Part shown: positions 34,501-43,906 of the stretch, piece after piece
How positions within the stretch are numbered: the first letter of the stretch is position 1
Layout of the letters: each line of letters starts with the position of its first letter
Assembly (NCBI GenBank): GCA_036734105.1
Contig: DAIMZH010000014.1
Location: forward strand, 3,212 to 67,211
From: Azoarcus_F sp036734105
GTDB taxonomy: Bacteria; Pseudomonadota; Gammaproteobacteria; Burkholderiales; Rhodocyclaceae
DNA length: 64,000 nt
Direction of reading: 5' to 3'
Program-made: the position numbers and the translations under genes
The notes under the pieces: generated by a model
What the model was told of the DNA's origin: nothing
Database searches by the model: none
What the model saw: only the letters and a program-made list of their open reading frames with translations

Positions 34501-36227
34501 AGCAGCGTACCGTCACCTTCAATCACAACCCATTGCTGGAGCGCGGACTGTCTGCCTGGCGGCCCCGCGTGGTGCTACTGCTGCTTTTGTGTGGTTCGCT
34601 GGCGCTGATCATGCGCGCCGGTTACCTGCAAATGTTCAACACCGAGTTTCTGCAGGCGGAGGGTGAGTCGCGCTTCATGCGCGAAGTCACCGTGCCGGCA
34701 ACGCGCGGGCGGATCACCGATCGCAACGGCGAACTTCTGGCAATCAGCACACCTGTAAAGGCCGTCTGGGCCAATCCTCGTGAGGTGTCGATCGAGCCAT
34801 CGCAGATGCGTGCGCTTGCCAGCTTGCTTGAGGTCAATGTCGAAACGTTGAGCACCAGCCTGAACAGTGACCGGACCTTCGTTTTCTTGCGTCGACAGCT
34901 TCCACCGGATGTCGCGGCTGAGGTTGCGCAACTGGGGATTCGAGGTATCTATCAGCTTGACGAGTTTCGTCGTTTTTATCCGGCAGGCGAGGTCACTGCG
35001 CATGTGCTGGGCTTTACTAATGTTGACGAGGTTGGGCAGGAGGGGGTGGAGCTTGCTTACGAGACGCAGTTGAAGGGGCATCCTGGTTTGCGCAGGGTTA
35101 TTCGCGACAACCGTAGACGCATCATCCAGGATCTTGAGTCTTTGCGTGAGCCCAAAAACGGTGACGATCTGGTGCTGACTATCGACAACCGGATTCAATT
35201 TATCACCCACTCGGCGCTTCGCGCAGCGGTAGCCCAGCACCGCGCGCGGGCCGGCAGCGTGGTTGTGCTCGATGCTCGTTCTGGAGAGGTGTTGGCGCTG
35301 GTCAATATGCCGACGTACAACGGCAACAATCGCAGCGACTTGAGTGGAGCGCAGTTGCGTAACCGCGCGGTGACGGATCTGTTCGAGCCCGGCTCAACGA
35401 TCAAGCCTTTTACTGCGGCGCTGGCTCTCGAGTTGGGCAATGTCCAGCCCGACAGTCTCATTGATATTGGCAATGGTCGATTGACCATGGGGCGGCACAC
35501 CATCTCGGACGTCAGGCGTCCGCGCGGACCTGCGACGCTCAGTGATGTGGTCAAGACCTCATCCAACGTCGGCACGGTCCGTCTGGCCATGCAGTTCAGT
35601 CCCGACGAAATGTGGGGAATGTTCCACGCACTTGGTTTCGGTTCGCCTGTTGGCGTCGGTTTTCCGGGCGAGGGCTCGGGACGCTTGAGACCCGCCAGGG
35701 TTTGGCGCCCAATCGAACAGGCCACCATGTCATACGGACATGGAATGTCGGCCACGCTGTTGCAGATTGCGCGTGCCTACACAGTGTTTACCCGTGATGG
35801 CGAGTTGTTGCCGGTTTCGCTGCTGCGAAACAGTGGGGCTACGCCTGAGGGGGTGAGCGTGTTTTCTCCCAACACCGCCAATTTGGTCAGGGCCATGCTC
35901 GAACATGCGACCGGGCCGGAGGGCACTGGCGGTAGGGCGCGTGTTGCTGGCTACAGTGTGGCGGGAAAAACCGGAACAGCACACAAACTCGAAGGTGGCG
36001 TGTACACCGACAAGTACATCTCGTCTTTTGTCGGTTTTGCTCCGGCGAGCAATCCGCGCCTGATTGTCGCGGTGATGATTGATGAACCAGCCGCAGGGCA
36101 GTACTTCGGGGGCATCGTCGCGGCACCAGTATTTGCCCAGATAGTCGAAGCTTCCTTGCGTGCGCTGGGTGTTGCGCCTGATGCCGTCATGCAGATGGCG
36201 GGCCATGGCAAAGAGGCTATCCAATGA
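34497..36227 (+). CDS. ftsI: septal peptidoglycan transpeptidase, penicillin-binding protein 3
   Basis: 576 aa. A membrane anchor near residues 22-40 is followed by the PBP dimerisation domain (TRGRITDRNGELLAIS) and the transpeptidase domain. The active-site triad motifs are present: STIK with Ser300, SSN near residue 357, and KTGTA near 491. It crosslinks septal peptidoglycan in complex with FtsW. It starts in overlap with ftsL and ends in overlap with murE. Confidence 0.98.
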   Translation: MKQRTVTFNHNPLLERGLSAWRPRVVLLLLLCGSLALIMRAGYLQMFNTEFLQAEGESRFMREVTVPATRGRITDRNGELLAISTPVKAVWANPREVSIEPSQMRALASLLEVNVETLSTSLNSDRTFVFLRRQLPPDVAAEVAQLGIRGIYQLDEFRRFYPAGEVTAHVLGFTNVDEVGQEGVELAYETQLKGHPGLRRVIRDNRRRIIQDLESLREPKNGDDLVLTIDNRIQFITHSALRAAVAQHRARAGSVVVLDARSGEVLALVNMPTYNGNNRSDLSGAQLRNRAVTDLFEPGSTIKPFTAALALELGNVQPDSLIDIGNGRLTMGRHTISDVRRPRGPATLSDVVKTSSNVGTVRLAMQFSPDEMWGMFHALGFGSPVGVGFPGEGSGRLRPARVWRPIEQATMSYGHGMSATLLQIARAYTVFTRDGELLPVSLLRNSGATPEGVSVFSPNTANLVRAMLEHATGPEGTGGRARVAGYSVAGKTGTAHKLEGGVYTDKYISSFVGFAPASNPRLIVAVMIDEPAAGQYFGGIVAAPVFAQIVEASLRALGVAPDAVMQMAGHGKEAIQ

Positions 36228-37729
36228 GTGCCGAGATGGCCCGATTGGTGCTCCATGAGTTGGCTCAGTTGGGCGTTACCCCCAGCGGGGCAAGTGTGGA
36301 TTCGCGACGTGTTCAGTCTGGCGAGGTTTTTTTTGCCTGGCCTGGCTACTTGTCGGACGGTCGTACGCATATCAAATGTGCGTTGGAACGCGGTGCGGCG
36401 GCAATCCTTTACGAGAACAGCGATGGTCGTGTGATGCCTGAGTTGTCAGTGCCTGCCGTGGGAGTCGCCGACCTCAAAGCGCTGGCCGGGCATATTGGGC
36501 ATGCCATCTATGGGGCACCGTCTTCAAAGCTCTGGATGCTGGGCGTCACCGGAACTAACGGCAAAACATCGGTTAGCCATTGGCTTGCATCGGCTCTCGG
36601 TGCACTGGGTGAGCGCTGTGGTGTAGTGGGCACGCTGGGCAGCGGGTATCCGGGGAAGATCGGTGGAGATGCACTGAACACCACGCCTGATGTGTTGAGC
36701 CTGCACCGGCTCCTTAGAGGCTTTGTGAATGACGGTGCTGCTGCGGTTGCGATGGAGGTTTCCTCCATAGGGCTTGAGCAGGGGCGAGTCATTGGCGTGG
36801 AGTTTGACACGGCCGTGTTCACTAATCTGACACGTGATCATCTCGATTACCACGCAGACATGGCAGCCTATGGTAGCGCCAAGGCAAAATTGTTTGCCAT
36901 GCCCGGCATACAGCGTGTTGTGATCAACTTCGATGATGAATTTGGTCGGCAACTGCTTTCGAACATTTCCGCGACCGGTACCGACTGCATTGCCTATTCC
37001 CTGCAGGCCAGTGCCAATGCAGGCAAGGCAGAACTACTGCGAGGACAGTTGTTGCCCTCTCAGGCCTTTGGTACGCATCTCCGGGTGTTCTGGCAGGGCA
37101 GACAGGGTGACATCCGTGCCCGGGTGCTGGGACGGTTCAACGCACAGAACTTGCTCGCCGTTGTGGGTAGTCTGCTCAGCAAAGGGGTTGATCTGGAGTC
37201 TGCGCTGGCGGTTGCGTCATCACTTGAGGCTCCGCGCGGTCGAATGGAATTGTTGGGAGGTGTCGGAGAGCCGTTAGTCGTGATCGACTACGCTCACTCA
37301 CCCGATGCTCTGTGCAAGATTCTGGAGACATGCCGGGAAACAGCGAGCTCTCGAGGCGGAAAGCTGATTTGCGTATTTGGCTGCGGCGGGGACAGGGACC
37401 CTGGAAAACGACCGATGATGGGCGAAGTGGCCGCCAACCATGCTGATCGCGTATTGGTGACCAGTGACAATCCGCGCAGTGAAGACCCCGAGTCCATTAT
37501 TGCGGACATTTTGTCTGGCGCAGGCGCGTCGGCCGAGCCTGTTGTTGATCGCGCCGAAGCTATTGCCCGGGCCATTGTTGAGGCCAGGCCGGATGATGTG
37601 ATTGTGCTCGCGGGCAAGGGACATGAAACCTATCAGGAAATAAAAGGGTGTCGAATGTCGTTTTCGGATGCCGAGCATGCCGCAAAAGCGCTGGCTGAAT
37701 GGGTTGGAGCCCAAGGGGATGCAGCATGA
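36224..37729 (+). CDS. murE: UDP-MurNAc-L-Ala-D-Glu:meso-diaminopimelate ligase
   Basis: 501 aa. It adds the third residue of the stem peptide. It has GVTGTNGKTSVSHWLA as P-loop, TNLTRDHLDYH, and near residue 418 the motif SDNPRSEDP. The DNPR form marks meso-DAP-using enzymes rather than lysine-using ones. The start is ATG 36224, overlapping the ftsI stop; murF overlaps its end. Confidence 0.98.
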   Translation: MSAEMARLVLHELAQLGVTPSGASVDSRRVQSGEVFFAWPGYLSDGRTHIKCALERGAAAILYENSDGRVMPELSVPAVGVADLKALAGHIGHAIYGAPSSKLWMLGVTGTNGKTSVSHWLASALGALGERCGVVGTLGSGYPGKIGGDALNTTPDVLSLHRLLRGFVNDGAAAVAMEVSSIGLEQGRVIGVEFDTAVFTNLTRDHLDYHADMAAYGSAKAKLFAMPGIQRVVINFDDEFGRQLLSNISATGTDCIAYSLQASANAGKAELLRGQLLPSQAFGTHLRVFWQGRQGDIRARVLGRFNAQNLLAVVGSLLSKGVDLESALAVASSLEAPRGRMELLGGVGEPLVVIDYAHSPDALCKILETCRETASSRGGKLICVFGCGGDRDPGKRPMMGEVAANHADRVLVTSDNPRSEDPESIIADILSGAGASAEPVVDRAEAIARAIVEARPDDVIVLAGKGHETYQEIKGCRMSFSDAEHAAKALAEWVGAQGDAA

Positions 37730-39135
37730 TGAACTTGCTTGAGGCCGCAACTGCAATTGGTGGTCGAGCCACCGCCAACGTCCCTTTCTCATCGGTTTGC
37801 ACCGATAGTCGCAAGCTGTCTCGCGGTGCGCTGTTTGTTGCGCTGCGCGGTGAAAACTTTGACGGGCACGAATTTGTGAGCGGCTGTACTACCGAAGGTG
37901 CGGTCGCGGCGATGGTTGATGCTACATGGGCTGCAAATAATCAGGGTTGTCCGGTGCCTTTGCTGGTTGTAGCCGATACGCGATTGGCGCTGGGCGCTCT
38001 CGCTGGTTTCTGGCGTAGCCGCTTCAGCTTGCCTGTCATTGGTGTGACTGGCAGTAATGGCAAAACGACAGTAAAGGAAATGTGTGCATCAATTTTGCGG
38101 GCACAGGCGCGTTACGACGGTCTCTCGGATGCCGCAGTGCTCAGCACACAAGGCAACTTCAACAACGATATAGGTTTGCCGCTGACGCTATTCAGTCTGT
38201 CGCAAGCGCATCGTTATGCCGTCATCGAAATGGGCATGAATCGTCCTGGCGAGATTGCCTATCTTGCTCGTCTTGCGCGCCCCACTGTGGCGGTGGTCAC
38301 TAATGCGCAACGCGCCCATCTTCAGGGTGTGGGCTCGGTTGCCGATGTGGCAGTCGAGAAGGGTGCGATCTACGACGGAATCGAACCGGGTGGCGTGGCC
38401 ATAGTCAATGCCGACGATCCTCACGCCAGCTACTGGCGCGACATCAATGCAGACAGAACAGTCATTGATTTCGGTGTGGATTCGATGGCCCGCGTGTCGG
38501 GTCGTTATGACATACATGGAATGGAGGCGCTGCTGACGCTGAGCATGAACGGCGTCGAACGCGATTTTTCGCTGAATGTTCCTGGTGTGCACAACATTCG
38601 TAACGCACTGGCTGCTGCTGCTGCCTGCAGTGCTGCGGGCGCGACACTGGACGCAATCGCCGAGGGCTTGCAGGCTTACGCTGGCACGCGGGGACGTTTG
38701 CAGCGCATGCCTGGTGTGCAGGCTTGCACCTTGGTCGACGATACCTATAACGCCAACCCGGACTCGGTGCGTGCGGCCATCGATGTGCTGGCGGCGACTC
38801 CCGGACGTCGCATTCTGGTGCTGGGTGACATGGGAGAAATTGGTGGCAGCAGCGCACAACTGCATGACGAGATCGGCGGCTATGCGAAAAGCATGGGGGT
38901 TGACGCCCTGTTTGCTCTTGGCGACATGAGTGCGGTTGCAGCACGTAACTTCGGTGAGGGTGGGCATCATTACCGCACTCTGGATGCATTGTTGAAGACC
39001 TTGCTTCCGTTGCTTGATGCTGACACTGTGGTGTTGGTCAAAGGTTCGCGATTCATGCGCATGGAGCGAGTGGTTGAGGCCCTGGCAGAAGGGCGCGGCG
39101 CGGTTGCCAACAAGGGGGGCGTCAATGCTGCTTGA
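37726..39135 (+). CDS. murF: UDP-MurNAc-tripeptide:D-Ala-D-Ala ligase
   Basis: 469 aa from ATG 37726 (ATG 37729 follows). It adds D-Ala-D-Ala to finish the pentapeptide precursor. Motifs are FSSVCTDSRKLSRGALFVAL near the start, GVTGSNGKTTVKEM as P-loop, the EMGMNRPGEI segment, and DDTYNANPDSV near the C-terminal domain. It overlaps mraY by 11 bp, the only larger overlap in this run. Confidence 0.98.
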   Translation: MMNLLEAATAIGGRATANVPFSSVCTDSRKLSRGALFVALRGENFDGHEFVSGCTTEGAVAAMVDATWAANNQGCPVPLLVVADTRLALGALAGFWRSRFSLPVIGVTGSNGKTTVKEMCASILRAQARYDGLSDAAVLSTQGNFNNDIGLPLTLFSLSQAHRYAVIEMGMNRPGEIAYLARLARPTVAVVTNAQRAHLQGVGSVADVAVEKGAIYDGIEPGGVAIVNADDPHASYWRDINADRTVIDFGVDSMARVSGRYDIHGMEALLTLSMNGVERDFSLNVPGVHNIRNALAAAAACSAAGATLDAIAEGLQAYAGTRGRLQRMPGVQACTLVDDTYNANPDSVRAAIDVLAATPGRRILVLGDMGEIGGSSAQLHDEIGGYAKSMGVDALFALGDMSAVAARNFGEGGHHYRTLDALLKTLLPLLDADTVVLVKGSRFMRMERVVEALAEGRGAVANKGGVNAA

Positions 39136-40213
39136 ACTCGCGCTATGGTTGGGTCAGGACATTCGGGCCTTTAACGTTTTTGGCTACATCACGCTCAGAA
39201 CCGTGCTGGCCGCCATGACGGCCCTGGTGATCTCCTTCATTTTCGGGCCAGCGGTGATCCGTTGGTTAGTGACCAAAAAGATCGGTCAGGCCGTTCGCAA
39301 CGATGGACCCAAGTCACACCTGACCAAGGCCGGCACGCCGACAATGGGTGGGGCGCTGATCATCATTGCCATTGGTGCCACTGTGTTGCTGTGGGGTGAT
39401 CTGCGCAACCATTACGTGTGGGTTACGTTGATCGTGACACTGGGCTTCGGTGCGGTCGGTTGGGTGGATGACTGGCGCAAGGTGGTTCATCGCGATCCGC
39501 GAGGACTGGCCAGTCGCTGGAAATATCTGTGGACCTCGATGCTGGCGCTCGGCGCTGGTGTGTTTCTTGGCGCAACCGCTACCGAACCCGCTCAAACCGA
39601 GCTGATAGTACCGTTTTTCAAAGACATCGCGATACCGCTGGGTTTTTTTGGTTTTGTGGCATTGAGTTATTTCGTGATCAACGGCACCAGTCATGCAGTC
39701 AACCTGACCGATGGTCTGGACGGGTTGGCTATCATGCCTACCGTCATGGTGGCTGGCGCTCTGGCCATTTTTGCCTATGTCGCCGGACATAGCGGATTCG
39801 CCACCTATCTGAGTGTTCCCTACATTGCGGGCGCTGGCGAGCTGGCAGTTTTCTGTGGCGCAATCTGCGGGGCCGGCCTGGGCTTTCTGTGGTTCAACAC
39901 TTATCCGGCCGAAGTCTTCATGGGGGACGTCGGAGCACTCGCGTTGGGTGCAGCGCTTGGCGTTGTGGCAGTCGTCGTGCGTCAGGAGATCGTGCTCTTC
40001 ATCATGGGGGGCCTGTTTGTCGCCGAGACACTCTCCGTGATGTTGCAGGTGCTGTATTTCCGTGCCACAGGCGGCAAGCGCATCTTCCGCATGGCGCCAT
40101 TGCATCACCACTTTGAATTGGGTGGATGGAAGGAGACTCAAGTCGTCGTCCGTTTCTGGATCATCACCATCATGTTGGTGTTGTTCGGTCTTTCAACGCT
40201 CAAGCTCAGATGA
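39125..40213 (+). CDS. mraY: phospho-N-acetylmuramoyl-pentapeptide transferase
   Basis: 362 aa from ATG 39125, within the end of murF. A ten-helix membrane enzyme that makes lipid I. Motifs are KAGTPTMGGALI, WVDDWRKVVHRDPRGL (DDxxK-like Asp pair), the NLTDGLDGLA loop near residue 197, the FMGDVGAL segment, and the C-terminal HHHFELGGW. The upstream open frame from 39014 is not used. Its stop overlaps murD by 4 bp. Confidence 0.98.
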   Translation: MLLELALWLGQDIRAFNVFGYITLRTVLAAMTALVISFIFGPAVIRWLVTKKIGQAVRNDGPKSHLTKAGTPTMGGALIIIAIGATVLLWGDLRNHYVWVTLIVTLGFGAVGWVDDWRKVVHRDPRGLASRWKYLWTSMLALGAGVFLGATATEPAQTELIVPFFKDIAIPLGFFGFVALSYFVINGTSHAVNLTDGLDGLAIMPTVMVAGALAIFAYVAGHSGFATYLSVPYIAGAGELAVFCGAICGAGLGFLWFNTYPAEVFMGDVGALALGAALGVVAVVVRQEIVLFIMGGLFVAETLSVMLQVLYFRATGGKRIFRMAPLHHHFELGGWKETQVVVRFWIITIMLVLFGLSTLKLR

Positions 40214-41607
40214 AGACACTGTCCAATCTCTCCGTGCTGGTTCTGGGGCTGGGTGAGTCCGGGTTGGCGATGGCTCGCTGGTGTGCATACTGTGGCGCGC
40301 GGGTGCTGGTTGCCGACAGTCGACAAGAGCCGCCGGGCATAAATGTTTTGCGCGACAGTTGCCCAGACATTGCGGTGCGTACTGGTGAGTTTGAAGTCTC
40401 CTTGCTGGATGGTGTTGAGCTTGTAGCGGTTAGCCCCGGGTTGGATTTTCATGGTTTTTTGCCCGCGGAGGCGCGCCGACGTGGCATTCCTGTGCTTGGT
40501 GAGCTGAGCCTGTTTGCACAGGCGCTGATTGACCTCGATGCGCGACGTGACACCCGAATCCTTGCGATCACCGGCACCAATGGCAAGACCACCACCACGG
40601 CGCTGACCGCCGCGTTAGTCAAGGCTTGTGGGCTTGATGCGGTGGCTGCGGGCAACATCAGCCCGGCTGTGCTGGATGTTTTGCGGACGCGATGTGAATC
40701 CGGCAAGTCCCTTCCTGATTGCTGGGTGCTGGAACTTTCCAGCTTTCAGCTTGAAAGCATGGAAGGCTTGGCACCGGATGCAGCGACGGTGCTCAATGTG
40801 AGTGACGATCACCTGGATCGTCACGGCGATATGGTCAACTACGCCCAGATCAAGTCCCGGATATTTGACGGTTGTGCCGTGCAGGTGCTCAACCGGGACG
40901 ACGAAAGGGTGGCTGCCATGGCGCGGCCGGGGGGGCATGTTATCAGCTTCGGTGCTGAAACGGCCCCCACGGATAATGATTATGGATTGCTTGCGCTTGA
41001 CGGCCGCAACAGCCTGTATCGCGGCAGTCGGTGTTTGATCGATGCTGCCGAACTGCCTTTGCAGGGCACACATAATGCTCTGAATGCGCTTGCTGCGCTG
41101 GCATTGTGCGAGGCCATTGGTTGTCAATTGACGCCCCTGCTTGATGCCTTGAGAAGTTTCAAAGGGCTGCCTCATCGTATGGCGTTGGTGGCTTGCCGAG
41201 CCGATGGTGTGCGTTATTACAACGATTCCAAGGGCACCAACGTCGGTGCGACAGTGGCGGCCATGCTGGGAATCCAGGCACCGGTGGTGCTGATTGCTGG
41301 TGGCGATGGCAAGGGGCAGGATTTTTCTCCGTTGCGGGTTGCGATCCAGGGCAGAGCGCGAGGAGTGGTGCTGATTGGTCGGGACGCCGACCGTATTGCC
41401 AACGCCTTGAGCGGAGTTGAGGTTTTGATCAAACGCTGTGAGACGCTCCAGCAGGCGGTAGTCGAGGCCGACGCACTTGCGCTCGCCGGCGATGCTGTAG
41501 TGTTGTCGCCAGCCTGCGCCAGCCTGGACATGTTCCGCAACTATGCGGATCGTGGTGACCAGTTTGCGACTGCAGTCCGGGATCTCCCGGAGGTGAGGGC
41601 CGTATGA
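40210..41607 (+). CDS. murD: UDP-MurNAc-L-alanine:D-glutamate ligase
   Basis: 465 aa from ATG 40210. It adds D-Glu to UDP-MurNAc-Ala in the cytoplasm. An N-terminal LVLGLGESGLAMARWC uracil-binding loop, the P-loop AITGTNGKTTTTALTAAL, NVSDDHLDRHGD, and YNDSKGTN are all as expected. Short overlaps with mraY and ftsW place it within the coupled run. Confidence 0.98.
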   Translation: MKTLSNLSVLVLGLGESGLAMARWCAYCGARVLVADSRQEPPGINVLRDSCPDIAVRTGEFEVSLLDGVELVAVSPGLDFHGFLPAEARRRGIPVLGELSLFAQALIDLDARRDTRILAITGTNGKTTTTALTAALVKACGLDAVAAGNISPAVLDVLRTRCESGKSLPDCWVLELSSFQLESMEGLAPDAATVLNVSDDHLDRHGDMVNYAQIKSRIFDGCAVQVLNRDDERVAAMARPGGHVISFGAETAPTDNDYGLLALDGRNSLYRGSRCLIDAAELPLQGTHNALNALAALALCEAIGCQLTPLLDALRSFKGLPHRMALVACRADGVRYYNDSKGTNVGATVAAMLGIQAPVVLIAGGDGKGQDFSPLRVAIQGRARGVVLIGRDADRIANALSGVEVLIKRCETLQQAVVEADALALAGDAVVLSPACASLDMFRNYADRGDQFATAVRDLPEVRAV

Positions 41608-42836
41608 AGCCTTTTGAGTCGCTTCTCGGAATGTTCGAAAACAGCTCCAGCGCCACGCATGCTGACACCAGTCGGGTGGTGGGTCGGCTGCTCAAGCGGC
41701 CCCGTTTTGATCATGATCTTGATCCCCTGTTGATCTGGCCTGTGCTGACACTGATGCTGCTCGGTCTGGTCATGGTCTATTCGGCCTCGATTGCGATTGC
41801 CGAAGGGAGCGCACTCACCGGCAATCAGCCGCATTTCTATCTGGTGCGGCAAGCAGTCTTCATTGTGCTTGGGTTAGGCATTGGTTTTTCTGCCTTTCAG
41901 TTGTCCATGCGTCAATGGCAGCAACTCTCGCCTTATCTGTTTCTGCTCGGCATTGTCATGTTGTTGATGGTCTTCATTCCGGGCATTGGACGCGAGGTCA
42001 ACGGTTCGCACCGCTGGATCCCCCTCGGTCCGATCAATCTTCAGCCCTCCGAGCTGATGAAGGTGTTTGTGGCCTTGTATGCTGCGGACTTCACCGTGCG
42101 CAAGCTGCCCATGCTCAGCGACTGGAGGCGTGGGCTGCTACCCATGTTGGCCGTCATTCTGCTGGCCGGTTTTCCGTTGATCATGCAACCGGACTTTGGC
42201 GCGCTGGTCATTGTCAGCGTCATCGCTTGTTCGATTCTCTTTTTTGGCGGCATCAGTTTGCGCATCTTCGGCCTGATTGCTTCACTGGCGCTGGCGGGCT
42301 TTGTACTCCTGATTGTGGTGACACCTTATCGCCTGGCGAGGGTGATGGGTTTTCTTGATCCTTGGGATGACCCGTTTGGCAAAGGCTATCAATTGACGCA
42401 TTCATTGATCGCTTTTGGACGCGGCGAATTTTTTGGTGTGGGTCTCGGGGGCAGCATCGAAAAACTGTTCTACCTCCCAGAGGCACATACCGACTTCATT
42501 CTTGCCGTGATCGCCGAAGAACTGGGTTTTGTGGGCGTGACTGTGGTTGTGCTGTTGTTTGCCGTGCTGGTTCATCGCGCTTTTGCGATTGGCCGAGAAG
42601 CGGTGAACTTCGAGCGCTATTACTCGGGACTGGTGGCGATGGGGATTGGCGTCTGGCTTGGCGTTCAGTCCTTCATCAACATGGGGGTTAACATGGGTTT
42701 GCTGCCGACCAAGGGCTTGACGCTACCGCTCATGAGTTACGGCGGTTCGGCGCTGTTGTCGACCAGTCTCGCCTTGGCCATTCTGTTGCGTGTGGACTGG
42801 GAGAACCGCCAGCTCAAGCAGGGGAAGCAGGTATGA
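41604..42836 (+). CDS. ftsW: septal peptidoglycan polymerase FtsW (SEDS family)
   Basis: 410 aa. A polytopic membrane glycosyltransferase that polymerises lipid II at the septum with FtsI. It has about ten helices after a ~45-residue cytoplasmic N-terminus. Motifs: LMLLGLVMVYSAS, NGSHRWIPLGPINLQPSE, and the C-terminal GLLPTKGLTLPLMSYGGSA, with the catalytic Asp expected in the loop near GREVNGSH. It overlaps murD and murG by 4 bp each. Confidence 0.98.
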   Translation: MKPFESLLGMFENSSSATHADTSRVVGRLLKRPRFDHDLDPLLIWPVLTLMLLGLVMVYSASIAIAEGSALTGNQPHFYLVRQAVFIVLGLGIGFSAFQLSMRQWQQLSPYLFLLGIVMLLMVFIPGIGREVNGSHRWIPLGPINLQPSELMKVFVALYAADFTVRKLPMLSDWRRGLLPMLAVILLAGFPLIMQPDFGALVIVSVIACSILFFGGISLRIFGLIASLALAGFVLLIVVTPYRLARVMGFLDPWDDPFGKGYQLTHSLIAFGRGEFFGVGLGGSIEKLFYLPEAHTDFILAVIAEELGFVGVTVVVLLFAVLVHRAFAIGREAVNFERYYSGLVAMGIGVWLGVQSFINMGVNMGLLPTKGLTLPLMSYGGSALLSTSLALAILLRVDWENRQLKQGKQV

Positions 42837-43906
42837 GCCGAACGCTTCTGGTCATGGCGGGTGGCACAGGCGGCCACATCTTTCCCGGAATTGCGGTGGC
42901 TGAGCAATTGCGCAGTCGCGGCTGGCGCATCGTCTGGATGGGCAACGCTGACCGGATGGAAGGGCGTCTGATCCCCGAGCACGGCTATGAGACTGCGTGG
43001 ATCCGTTTCGGCGCCCTGCGTGGCAAGGGTTTGCTGCCCAAGTTGTTGCTACCCGTAAACTTGTTGCGCGGGTTCTGGCAAGCCTTGATGGCGCTGAACA
43101 AGGTTCGTCCTGACGTGGTGCTTGGAATGGGTGGCTATGTGACTTTTCCCGGCGGCATGATGGCGGTGTTGCTGGGCAAGCCGTTGGTGCTGCATGAGCA
43201 AAATTCGATTGCCGGCCTGGCCAACAAGGTGTTGTCCAAAGTGGCTGACTGCACCCTGACCGGCTTTCCCGATGCCTTGCCAGGCGGTCAGTGGGTAGGC
43301 AATCCGGTGCGCTCGGACATCGCTGCCGTGGCAGAGCCAGGCGAGCGCTTTGTCAAGCGCGAGGGCAGGCTGAAGGTTCTTGTTGTCGGTGGCAGTCTTG
43401 GGGCCACAGCGTTGAACGATGTCGTGCCGGCTGCCTTGGCGCGCCTGCCGGCCGAAACGCGGCCTGTTGTGACGCACCAGGCTGGGGTCAGACAGATCGA
43501 CGCGTTGCGTCAATCGTATGAACGATCCGGCGTTCATGGCGAGTTGCTACCCTTTATCGATAACATGGCCGAACGCTATGCGGATGCCGATGTGCTCATC
43601 TGCCGGGCCGGTGCAATCACGGTTGCCGAGCTGGCTGCAGTGGGTGTCGCAAGCATTCTTGTGCCGTACCCGCATGCCGTGGACGATCACCAGACGGCTA
43701 ATGCCCGTTTTCTCTCTGACGCAGGTGCAGCCGTGTTGTTGCCGCAGGACGAACTGAATCCTGAGCGCCTGGCTGAATTGCTGGCAGATATGGACAGATC
43801 CCGACTGCTGACCATGGCGATCCGCGCCAGGGCGTTGGGTCGTGCCGATGCCAGCGCCAGCGTCGCCGACATTTGCGCCGCCTGCGCGCCTGGAACTGAC
43901 AAATGA
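42833..43906 (+). CDS. murG: lipid II synthase, N-acetylglucosaminyltransferase
   Basis: 357 aa. It adds GlcNAc to lipid I on the inner face of the membrane. The N-terminal glycine-rich loop is MAGGTGGHIFPGIAVAE near residue 9; further on are GMGGYVTFPGG, LHEQNSIAGLANK, GGSLGATALND, and CRAGAITVAELAAVG in the UDP-GlcNAc site. Length and motif order match E. coli MurG. Confidence 0.98.
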   Translation: MSRTLLVMAGGTGGHIFPGIAVAEQLRSRGWRIVWMGNADRMEGRLIPEHGYETAWIRFGALRGKGLLPKLLLPVNLLRGFWQALMALNKVRPDVVLGMGGYVTFPGGMMAVLLGKPLVLHEQNSIAGLANKVLSKVADCTLTGFPDALPGGQWVGNPVRSDIAAVAEPGERFVKREGRLKVLVVGGSLGATALNDVVPAALARLPAETRPVVTHQAGVRQIDALRQSYERSGVHGELLPFIDNMAERYADADVLICRAGAITVAELAAVGVASILVPYPHAVDDHQTANARFLSDAGAAVLLPQDELNPERLAELLADMDRSRLLTMAIRARALGRADASASVADICAACAPGTDK